This document shows, in pieces, positions 31,501-43,500 of a stretch of DNA of 61,227 bases. The notes beneath the pieces are model-generated. The model had not been told where the DNA came from. It saw only the letters and a list, made by a program, of their open reading frames with translations, and searched no databases. The translations under genes were made by a program, and so were the position numbers. Each line of letters begins with the position of its first letter. Positions within the stretch are counted from its first letter, which is position 1. Source of the DNA: Paludibacteraceae bacterium (GTDB lineage Bacteria; Bacteroidota; Bacteroidia; Bacteroidales; Paludibacteraceae); the NCBI GenBank assembly GCA_024401455.1, contig JAKSLA010000016.1, positions 1-61,227 on the forward strand, read 5' to 3'.

Positions 31501-34500
31501 GTGTTGATGGATTTGGATGTACATCCGAAAAGATCGTTAATGTCGCTGTAAACGACTTGCCAACAATTGCTGTTGAAGGTTCGTTGTATGCTTGTTACAA
31601 TACGGCTACAACATTGACCGCTAAGGGTGCTTCTTCATTCGAATGGAGAAAGGGCAGCAAGGACGGTGAAATCGTTTCGACGGATGCAGTATTCTCTCCT
31701 GTAGTGACTCAGGATGAGACTTACTATGTTTCCGGTACGGATGATAACACATGTGAAAACTTCACGACGGTAACAGTTCATCCATTGGCCTTCCCAACAA
31801 TCACAGGTTTGGATTCAGTGGGTATCTGTCTTGGAGACGAGACTCATTTGAATGCAGAGGTTAATGCACCGGGTGCTTACAGTTATGAATATGCATGGTC
31901 AACGAACGCTGACAATTACAATAGTTCTGAAACGGTTAAGCCGTTGAGCGAGGGTATTACACGCGTTCGCTTCACTGGTCGTGCCGTTTACGAATTCGGA
32001 ATTGACAAGTACAAGTGTTCTACTGATTCAATTGTTGAGGTTAGAGCATACGCATTGCCTAAGCTTGCTCAAACTGGTACAAACATCGTCTGCGAGGGTT
32101 ACCCTGTAAATATCGTAGCTTCCGGTGTTAATGCTGAAGGTTCATACGAATGGTTTGATGGTCAGACTAAGGTTGCTGACGGCAACATCTTGAACCGTAC
32201 ATTCGATGCTACCACTACATTGAGCTTGGTTGGTAAGAATAAGTACACTACTTATAAGAACGTCGAGTTGGAATGTCCTGCTACTTTGGAGAACATTTCG
32301 ATAAAGGTTAACGAGGCACAACCTGTTACGGTTGACGGACAGCTTAATGTCTGCGAAGGCTTGGCTACAACATTGACCGCTTCAGGTTCTAAGTACTATC
32401 GTTGGTTCAACTTTGATGAGGATCCTGATATGACGACAAGCATTAACGGTAAGCCAGAGTACAAGAATGTTGTTATCAATAATGATGTGACATTCGCTGT
32501 AATTGGTACGGATGCTAATACTTGTAGCGATACAGTAAAAGTTAAGGTTAATGCTAAGAAGAATCCAACAATCGAACTTCCAGTTGATCCTCAAACATGT
32601 ATTAATCGTGAAATTGAGTTGAGCGTTCAGTCTTCTGCTGCTGATGCCGTTCCTGCTGACAAGTATGAGTGGACTATCAACGGTAGATTGATGGAGGAGG
32701 CAAACGGTTCTAGTTTGAACTATACTCCGACTGTCCAAGGAAATCCTTCTATCCGAGTTCGTGGTTCAGTCTCTTACTCGACTGAGGGTGACCCTATCAC
32801 ATGTTACACGGAGAAGTCATTCCAATTGGTGGTTAATAGCTTGCCTAAACTTGTCGTTGACGGTTCAACATCTATCTGTAAGGATAGCACGTTGAAGTTG
32901 ACTGCATCTGGAGCCGATGAGTACAAGTGGACATTCAACGGCGGAGTTGAGTCTTCTACAGCTACATTGGAGGTTTCTCACTTGATGCAAGATCAAACGT
33001 ATCAATTGTACGGAAAGAGCACTATTACGACTTGTGATGTGACAATCGATGTTGACGTCGTTGTTAACGAGTTGCCAACTATCACAATCGAGGGAGATCG
33101 TTATGTATGTATGAACGGTAAGGCGAAGTTGACTGCTAAGGGTGCTTCTACATATGTATGGAAGAATAAGGCAACTGAAGAGGTCGTTGCAACGACTGCC
33201 GTATTTGAGCCTACTGTAACAGAAGAGACAACCTACGTAGTTATCGGTAACGACGCCAAGTCTTGTGGTGGAGTTGCAGAGGTTACGGTTGCTCCTTTGG
33301 AATATGCAGTTATCAAGGAACTTCGTGATACTGCCATCTGTTTGGGCGAGTCGATTACTTTCGCTCCTGTATTGGAGGCTGAGAATGCAACATTTGCTTA
33401 CAAGTGGATGGCTGACGATATGTCTCCAACTTATGAGGTTAAGCCAAATGCAGCAGGTGTGACGCCAATCAACTTCCGTGGTTCTGCAATTTATCTCATC
33501 GACGAGAAGACGTATGAGTGTCCTACGAATGTTATCGTTCGTTTGACTACTTACGCTTTGCCTACTATCACATTCGATGGTACTACAGAAATCTGTAAGA
33601 ACCTTCCTCTTGATGTTACAGCCCATGGCGCTGACACTTATGTATGGAAGCGCGGTAATGTAGATGTGACAGGTGATGTAAACGACAAGTTGACGATCGT
33701 TCCTGTTGAGTCTTATGAATACACATTGACAGGTACACAAAACCATACCTTCACTAATATGCTTGGTACAACACAAATCGCTTGTTCTACAAGTGTGGTT
33801 GTTCCTACTACAGTATATGAGTTGCCAAAGGTTAGCGTGGCTGGTGACCTTAAGATTTGTCAGGATGCTTCAACGAAGTTGACTGCAAGTGGTGCTAAGG
33901 ATTACATGTGGTACAACGAAGATGACTATACATCAGTTCTTGCTTCTACAGCAGAGTTCGAAACTGAGGTTAGTGCAGTTAAGACATACGATGTTGTCGG
34001 TACAAACACCTACGGATGTAGCGACACTGTATCAGTTACGGTTTCTCCTCTTGAAAGACCAGACTTGACAATGTCGGATGTTGCCATCTGTTTGGGTCAA
34101 GAGACTCAATTCGTTGCTCCTACTACGGCCGATGCAGGTTCTTATGTATGGTCGATCTCTGGTGCTAAGTTGGCATCTTCAGATAATGTCGCTGATGTTA
34201 AGCCTGCTGATTATGGTGCATCATACGGTACGAAGGTCGTAAACTTGACGGCATCGAAGATTTATACATTCGACCGACAAAACGATCAGAACTGTTCTTC
34301 TAAGACATCGTTCAACTTGGTGGTTAACAACTTGCCAACGGTATCAATTGACGGTAACTTGATTATATGTCCTAATGCACCATTAACTTTGACGGCGAAG
34401 GGTACTTCTTCATCTTACGAATGGCTTGCTGAAGGAACATTTACAACGTCAGGTGAGAAGAACGAAGTCTTGAATGTTGAGCATGTAACTGCCGAGTCAA

Positions 34501-37500
34501 GAGTTTACAAGGTTATCGGTACGGATGGCAATTCATGTGAGAATTCAGCTTCGGTAATCGTCGTTAAGGCTGAGACGCCAACCATTGAAATCGCAGGTGA
34601 GCCTCGTGTATGTAAGGGTGATAATACGAAGTTGACTGCTTCGGGTGCTTCTTCATTCGAGTGGTTCAAGATAGAGGCTGATAATAGCGAGACTTCAGTT
34701 AACAATGGAAAGAGCTTCAATGTGGCTGTTTCTGATACTACAGTCTATAAGATTATCGGTACTGACAATAATACTTGTGAGGGTAATACAACAATCACGG
34801 TTTATCCTTTGTCTTACCCTACAATTACACTCCAAGACACAACGCTTCTTTGTGTTGGCGATGACATTACACTTTCTGCTTCTGCTGAGGCGGCTAACTC
34901 TTCAACCATCGTTTACGAGTGGCCAGCCGCTAACGTGGCAGGTCAGACTTTGGTAGTCCTTTCTCAAGGTGAGGGTACACTTTCTCACGAACTCAAGGCT
35001 ACAGCCCGTTATGACAAGACGTCTAACACTTGTTCAAGTACGGCAGTTGCTAAGGTAATATCTCATAAGTTGCCTACACTTACAGCTTCTGGTATCAGCA
35101 ATGTCTGCTACAACGATGCTCTCGACATCACCGCTGAGGGCGCCGATACTTATACATGGAGCGGTGAGTTCTCTGAAACAGGCGATAAGTTGCAAGTCAC
35201 TCCAACAAGAAGCAGCGAGTATAAGTTGCAAGGTTGGAAGACATATGTGGATGGTAGATACAGCAAGACTTGTCAGAACTCAATTTATGTTCCGACTACC
35301 GTTTACTCATTGCCTAATGTAATGATCGCAGGTGATCGCAACGTTTGTAAGGATGCAGTTGCAGCCTTGGTTGCTGAGGGTGCTATCAATTATGTATGGT
35401 ACGACATCACTAACGAATCAGAGGAACCAGTAAAACTCAGCGAGAATCCGAGAATTTCTCCTGTCATCTCGGCTGACACTAAGATTTCTTTGGTTGGTAC
35501 GGATGCCAACGGATGTAAGAACAACTTCGATATTGACATCACGGCAGTTGATCGTCCAGTGATCACTGCAACGGATGAGACAATCTGTTTGGGCAAGTCG
35601 GCTAAGTTGCTTGCTTCTGCAGAGGGTGGTTCTTCATACTACTACAAGTGGACGGAGGCTAACGGAACTACAATTGACGAGGCCGCTTCCATCATCGTAT
35701 CACCTAAGACAACTCAAAACTATAAGGTTGAGGTTACGGCAACTTACGATGGTATGACAACAACTTGTGCCGCTTCTAAGACGGTGACAGTTCATGTAAA
35801 TAACTTGCCAGAAATTGAGTTTGATGGTGCAACGACAGTTTGTCAAAACGATGCTCTCGATTTGACGGCTAAGGGTGCTGTTGATTATACTTGGGATAAT
35901 GTTAAGGGTGAAGGTGAGCACGGTGAGTTCTTCAGAGAGGTGCCTGCTACTTCAGTCACTTACGTTCTCAAGGGTATTGATGCTAATGGTTGTGAAAACT
36001 CAATCAATATCCCAGTTACAGTTAATGCATTGCCAGAGGTTGCCATCACTGGAGATTTGAATGTCTGCGGTGGCACTAAGACAACATTGACTGCTAACAA
36101 TGCTAATACTTATGTATGGAGCACAGGTCAAACAAGTACATCTATCCAAGTGGAGGTTTCTGGTACGGAGACGATTTGGGTAGAAGGTACGGATCTTAAC
36201 AAGTGTAAGAATCGTGCAGAAGTTGAGGTTAGCCCTTATGCTTATCCTAACTTCTCTGTAAGAGATACGGCAATCTGTTTCGGTAACTCAGTGGAAATGG
36301 GTATCGCATCTTCTGAGAGCGACTACTCATATTACTGGACAGCCGCTGGCGATACGACTTACAGTTCAACATTGACAGTTGCTCCTGCACAAACCACTAC
36401 GGTTTATGTTCACGGTAGATCTGAGGCAACGGGTTGTGTGACTCGCAAGCCACTCAGAATCGAGGTTTATACATTGCCTACTCTTGCTGCTGAAGGTTCG
36501 AAGACAATTTGCTTCGGCAAGAACTTCAACTTGAAGGCTAAGGGTGCTGACGAATATGTATGGCACAGCAATTTGGGCGATGTCATAGGTGATACTTACG
36601 CTGAGGACTTGAAGAGCTCTCAGACAATCACTTTGGAAGGTACGCAAAACCACAACTTCGGTGAGGCTGTCATTGGATGTACGAATACATTGCCGGTTGA
36701 TGTGGTTGTTAATGCATTGCCTGTGATCAGTTTCGCTGGTGATGTCAAGGTTTGTGAGAACACACCAGTCTCTGTGACGGCTAAGGGTGCAAACACTTAT
36801 GAGTGGTTCGATGGAACTCAAACAGCAACAATTACCAAGGCAATTTCTGATACGACAGAATTTACCGTAGTTGGTACTGACAATAATGGTTGTCAAGGTT
36901 CTGGTTCAATCACAGTTTATACTCTTGAACCTCCAACCATCTCGGCAGAGGATGCAGCCCTCTGTTTGGGCGAGTCAGTCATGTTGTCTGTTAATGCAAC
37001 GGCTAAGGGTGGTATCAAGTACAGTTACAACTGGACTTCAACCAACGAGACTTCACAAACAATTACAGTTACGCCAGCAGCTGCAACATCTAACTATCCT
37101 GTATATGTAACGGCAACGGCAGCATACGATGGAACTCAAACAGCTTGTACATCTCAGAAGGAGGTTAAGGTTGAGGTTTACGCATTGCCAGATGTTGCAT
37201 ACGAAGGAAAGACAATCCTTTGTCAAGGTGACGAACTTCAATTGAAGGCGTTGAATGCTGACTCTTATACATGGAACGGCATCCCTGCTGAGGGTGAAAA
37301 TGCAGATATGTTGATTGTGGTTCCTTCTAACTCTCAATCTTATACATTGGTAGGAACAGAAAACCACACATTCAATGGTAAGAACATCGCTTGTAAGACA
37401 ACGGTAAATGTTCCGGTTAAGGTTAACGAGTTGCCAACAGTGACGATCACAGGTGCATCTGCAGTTTGTGAAGGAACTTCTGCAATAGTTAATGCTCAAG

Positions 37501-40500
37501 GTGCTAACAGTTATGTATGGTCGTTGGCTGATGATAGAGACAATATCCTATCTAAGGCCTCTAAGTTGGAGGTTAACGTAAATGAGCAGTTGGAATATGT
37601 AGTTGTCGGTACAGACGTCAACGGATGTAAGAACGAGGCTAAGATTACAATTTCTCCTTACCAATATCCATCATTCGAAGTTGACCCTATTGTCCTTTGC
37701 TTCGGTGAAAAGGCAACCATGACAATTAAGAATCCATCTGAGTCTATGGCTTATGTATGGACAACGGGTGATACGACAGTTACAGGTCAGACATTCGCAT
37801 TCGAACCTGCAACTACGATGAACGTATATATCAAGGGTACTTCTTCAATGACCGGATGTGAGAAGAACGAGGTGGTTAAGGTTACGGTTAATCCATTGCC
37901 AGTCATCAAGCATGATGTCATCACTCACGGATGTCTTGGTGATGAAGTTCAAATCGTCGCTACGGGTGCTACTTCTTATAAGTGGAACGGCGTTCCTGGC
38001 GAGGCAACGATGGTTTATACGCCAATCGCACTTAAGTCTTCTTACAACATTGAAGGTACGGACGACAACAACTGTTCTTCTACGGAAACTGTTACAGTTT
38101 TGTTGAACAAGTTGCCTGATGTTCAAATCAATGGTGAGACTTATGTATGTAACAATTCAGAGGCAACTTTGAATGCGACGGGTGCTCAAAACTATAGTTG
38201 GAGTACAGGCGAGGCTGGTAAGGCAGTGATTAAGCCGATCATTACTTCTGCTGATATGGTCATTACAGTAATTGGTCAAGATAATAACCAATGTGAGAAT
38301 AAAGCTTCTATAACACTTCACGCAGTGGATGTTCCAGAACTTACTCTTGAGCCTGCTACAGTCTGCTTCGGTTCATCTGCTGATATGGCAGTCTTGACAA
38401 AGGCAGATAAGGTTCAATCTTACGACTACTTGTGGTCGAATGGAACAACTACTCAAACTGCAGTAGTTCGTCCGAATGCAATCGGTGAGAATTCAGTGAG
38501 CGTAGCGGTTACTGCCAACTATGAAGGTTCTGAGGGTACAGTTTCTTGTCAGAATACGGCATACTCTACAATCACAGCGATCAAGGCTCCTACATTGGCC
38601 GTCACTGGTGCTCTTTCAATCTGTTCAGGTGATCAATTGGAACTCACTGCTTCAGGTGCTAAGTCTTATACTTGGAACGGAGCAGCCGGCGAGGGTGAAA
38701 GCGGAGAAACATTGGTTGATTCTCCTAAGTCTTCTGCTCCTGCTTATAAGTTGGTCGGTACAGATGATTACGGATGTTCTTCTGACACAACAATCGTCGC
38801 TAAGGTTTATGATTTGCCTAAGGTGACAATCGAGGGTGACCCTCGCGTCTGCGTTGATGATAATGCCGCTCTTGTTGCTACGGGTGCTACTTACTACTCT
38901 TGGAGCGACGGAACGACAAATGTCGCTGAGTTCACTCCTCTTGTAACCGATACTACAACATACACGGTTACTGGTTACATCGTAATGGCAGAGAACAATA
39001 AGATGTGTCAAAATTCTGCAGACGTTAAGATATATGCTTTGAAGAGACCAACAATCAATGTTATTGGTCACACAGACACTTGCTACGGCAAGCCTTTGGA
39101 CTTCACTGCTACGGCAGAAGCTGACAATGCAATATCTTACTCATATAAGTGGACTGACGGTACAGCCGATGAGTCTGGTAATGTTAACTTGACGGTTACG
39201 TCTAACCAAGTTCTCGGTGTTACGGCAACTGCTTATTACGCGGCTACAGACAATGCTTGTAGTTCTACTAAGACAGTCAACGTCATCTCTAACCCATTGC
39301 CTGTATTGAGCGTGGCTGGTAAGACTACGATTTGTCAAGGTGATATGCTCGATTTGCTTGCTTCGGGTGCAGCAACTTACGAGTGGCTCAATGTTAAGAT
39401 GGGTGCAGACTTGCAGACGAAGCCTATGGGCTCTGTAACTTATACCGTTCTCGGTACAGACAGCAAGGGATGTTCTTCAACATTGGCAGTTCCAGTAAGA
39501 GTTGATACTCTTCCAATCATCAAGGTGGACGGTCCAAGAGCCGCTTGTGATAACTCAAGCGTAACGTTGACGGCAAGAGGTGCTGAGTACTATACTTGGT
39601 TGAATGATGGCGTTGTAAGTCCTACTTATACGGCTACCATCACGAAGGATATGACATTCAAGATCGAGGCTATTGATGGTAACAACTGTAAGACGACTAC
39701 TTCAGTTGACATTACATTGATTGAAAATCCTGATGTTCAAATTACAGGTGCTGATGAGGTCTGCCTCGATGGCTCTGTAACATTGACGGCTACTGGTGCT
39801 CAAAACTACAAGTGGTCAACGGGCGAAACAACAGCGTCAATCGTTGTTGCTCCAGAGGCAGTTGGAACAATGACAATCTCTGTTGAGGGTACAACCGGAA
39901 CTTGTACGGCATCTGCTTCTCATAAGATTACCGTTCACGGATTGCCACAGATTTTGATTGGTGGTCTCAATGAGATATGTGCTGGAGATCTTCTCCGCTT
40001 GGGCGCTTCGGGTGCTGGCGTTGAAGGAACTTATAAGTGGAACAACGGTACATCAGGTGACTCTTTGAAGGCTTACCCTTCAGCTTCTGGTACTTATACG
40101 GTAACAGGTACAGATGCTCATCAATGTAGCAGCACTTCAAATGTTTATGTGACAGTCAATGCATTGCCTCAATTCTCAATCAAGGGTGAGGCTAAGGTCT
40201 GCGATGGTAAGCAAACAACATTGACCGCTGTCGGTTCAGATGATATGACTTATGTATGGGATGATGGTAACGGTAACTTCACTTACTCTCCTGCTATCAT
40301 GCCTGTAGTTGATAAGGAATGGACATACAAGGTGACGGGTACTAACGCTAAGGGCTGTAAGACAACACTCACGAAGGAGGTTGCGCCTATCGCTTACCCA
40401 ATCGTAACAATCAGTGGAGAACCTTCTACATGTTACGGCGGTACCGTTACTTTGATGGCAAGTACAAATGGTGGCAATGCTTCTTATGTATGGTCTAATG

Positions 40501-43500
40501 GAACAAGAGGCAATACGATGACTTACAAGCCAGAGGTTAGCGGCGAGGTCTTCGTAGAGGCTACCGAAAATACTTGTACAACGAAGGAAACTAAGGCAGT
40601 CACAGTTAATCCATTGCCAACCCTTTCTGTTGACGGTGTGACGGACATCTGTGAGGGTGGTAAGGTTGACATCACTGCTTACGGTGCTCTCACTTATACA
40701 TGGAACGGTAAGGACGGTCTCGGTCAAGGTGGTAGCAAGTGGGAGGATACTCCAACCACCACTACTATCTATAAGTTGAGAGGTGAGGACGCTTTGGGTT
40801 GCGTAAGTTATAAAGACGTGACTGCAGTAGTTCACGCTAAACCTCAAGTTAAGATCTCTGGTGAGACGGCTGTCTGCGAGGGTTCTTCTACAGTCTTGAC
40901 TGCTTCTGGTGATGTTGCATCTTACATTTGGGATGACCCAGACTTGACGAAGGGTGCTACAATCACTCCAAAGGTTGAGGTTCCTGCTAAGTACACAGTA
41001 ACAGCAACAAGCGGTTACGGTTGTGTTGCTACTGCTTCGGTTGAGGTTACTCCTGTAGCTTATCCAGAGGTTATCGTCAAGGGTGCTGATCCAGTTTGTT
41101 CGGGAACACCTGTTACTCTCTGGGTTGAGGGTGTTGATGCTCAAGTATGGCAAGATGGTTCAGTTAAGCCATTCTACAGCTTCACTCCTGAGGCTTCCAC
41201 TTCGATTTATGTAAATGGAACTAATTACATCCAAGGTAACCCTGATAGAGGTTGTACAACTAAGAAGGTAATTAATGTAGATGTTCATCAGTTGCCAATT
41301 ATCTCATTCGCTGGCGACTCTGTCATCTGTCATGGTTCTGACGTCACTTTGACGGCTCAAGGCGCTGATACTTATGTATGGAGCGATGGAACAGTTGGTT
41401 CAATCTTGACGGCAACTCCGACAACCAACACTACTTACAAGGTTTACGCTAAGGATATTAATGGTTGCGAAAACAGTAAGGAGGTTTCTGTTAAATTGTA
41501 CGACGTTCCTTCTATCACCATCAAGGGTGAGAAGACCGTTTGTATCAATGAGGCGGCTTCATTGCTCGCAACTGGTAACTGTATCAACTATAAGTGGACA
41601 GAGGGTCCTTCTTCAGCATTGTATGAGCCTATCGTTTCTGCGGAGACTACATTCGAGGTTGTAGGTGAGGATTCACATGGATGTACAAACAAGGCGTACA
41701 TTACGGTATCTCCAGTTGAGAAACCAGTCCTCTCTACAGAGGGTAATACTTACGCTTGTATCGGCAATGATGTTACATTGACAGCTCAAGGTGCTAAGTC
41801 ATACGAGTGGGAACTTGATGAGACGGGCGAACTTCTCTCTAAGGCTTCAACCGTCATCGTTAAGATGGATCAAGCGAAGTCAATTAAGTTGACGGGTCAC
41901 AGAGACAACTGCTCGAATACGATTACTATTCCTTTGACAGTTAACATGCCTCCTGTAATCGGCATCTTGGGTAACACGGAGATCTGTCAGGGTGAGATGT
42001 TACAATTGACCGCAACGGGTGCTGTATCTTACTCTTGGAGCAACGGCAGCCACGATGAGACGATGACTTCTCAACCAATGTCTTCTACATCTTATAAGGT
42101 GGATGCGGTTGACGGTAATGGATGTCAAGCTTCTAAGATTGTTCCTATCGAGGTTTACAGCAGACCAACGATCGGTATCGCTGGACCTAACGCAGTATGT
42201 AAGGGTAGTCAAGTTACTCTCTCTGCTAACGGTAGCAGCACAATGTATCAATGGATTGACCCAGTTCAAAACGATACGTTCGTAGGTGCTCAATACACTT
42301 ATGTAATTAATGATCAGTTGATGTTCAATGTCATCGGTACTGACAATAGAGGTTGTAAGAATAAGGCGTCAATTTCAGTATCGCCAATCGCTTACCCTGT
42401 TATCACATTCGCTGGTGACTCTGTCGGATGTATCAACAATACGGGAGTCTTGGTTGCTCAAGGTGCAAACGAGTACTTGTGGTCTGATGAAACAAGAGGC
42501 GCTAATATGGAGATCCTCTTCGACAACAACAAGACCATCTTCGTAAGCGGTACTAAGAACGGTTGTACAACGAAGAAGGAGGTTAACATTACGGTTAATC
42601 CTCTTCCAGTCCTCTCTATCAAGGAGGGTAATACAAACATCTGTAAGGGCGATCGTTTGAACTTGGTTGTCGAGGGTGCTACTAACTATAGATGGAGTAA
42701 TGGAGTAAGCAACTCTACTGGTGAGTTCTCTGCTTCGCCATTGGTTTCAACAACATTCTCTGTAGTTGGTACTGACGATAACAAGTGTAAGGCAACACTC
42801 CCAATCGAGGTTACAGTAAACGAGTTGCCTAAGATTACAATCGCAGGTGATGCTCAAGTTTGTGAGGGATCTCAAGCATCGTTCACAGCATCGAGCCAAA
42901 GCAATATTTTGGATTACGTTTGGAACACAGGCGCATCCGGTGCTCAAACTCAAGCAATCGTAAACGAGACAACAGTCTTCGTGGTTGATGCTACAGACGA
43001 TAAGGGTTGTAAGGCTAAACAATCTCACACGGTTAAGGTAATTCCTTATCCTGAGGTTAAGATTTTGGGTAACCCAACCATTTGCGTCGGCGATCAGTTG
43101 AGCTTGGTTGCACAAGGTGCTGTCGCTTACAAGTGGTCTAACGGTTCAACTTCATCGTCTCTCAATACTTGGCCAACGGCTGGCGGCACTTACTCAGTAA
43201 GCGGTACTTCTAACGGATGTACATCGACAGCAAGCGTTGAGGTTCAAGTTCGCTCTTTGCCTAACGTCCTTGTAGGTGGTAAGACAGCATTGTGTATGGG
43301 TGATCAACTTGAGTTGCATGCACAAGGTGCTGAGACTTATACTTGGGGTGATGGAACAGAGGGAGAAACACTCATCGCTACACCGTTGACTTCTTCAACT
43401 TACAAGGTGACAGGTGTTGACGAGTACGGATGTAAGGCAACAGAAAATGTTCAAGTAACGGTTTACTCAAGACCTGTTGTCAACGTCTCTGGTGATGATA

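Noticed and set aside
32865-33776. 303-residue open frame antisense to the giant gene, and a similar one at 40236-41153
   Set aside because: Both are codon-usage shadows of the repeat-coding strand; their translations are Cys/Ser/Arg-rich with no domain and follow the repeat period.
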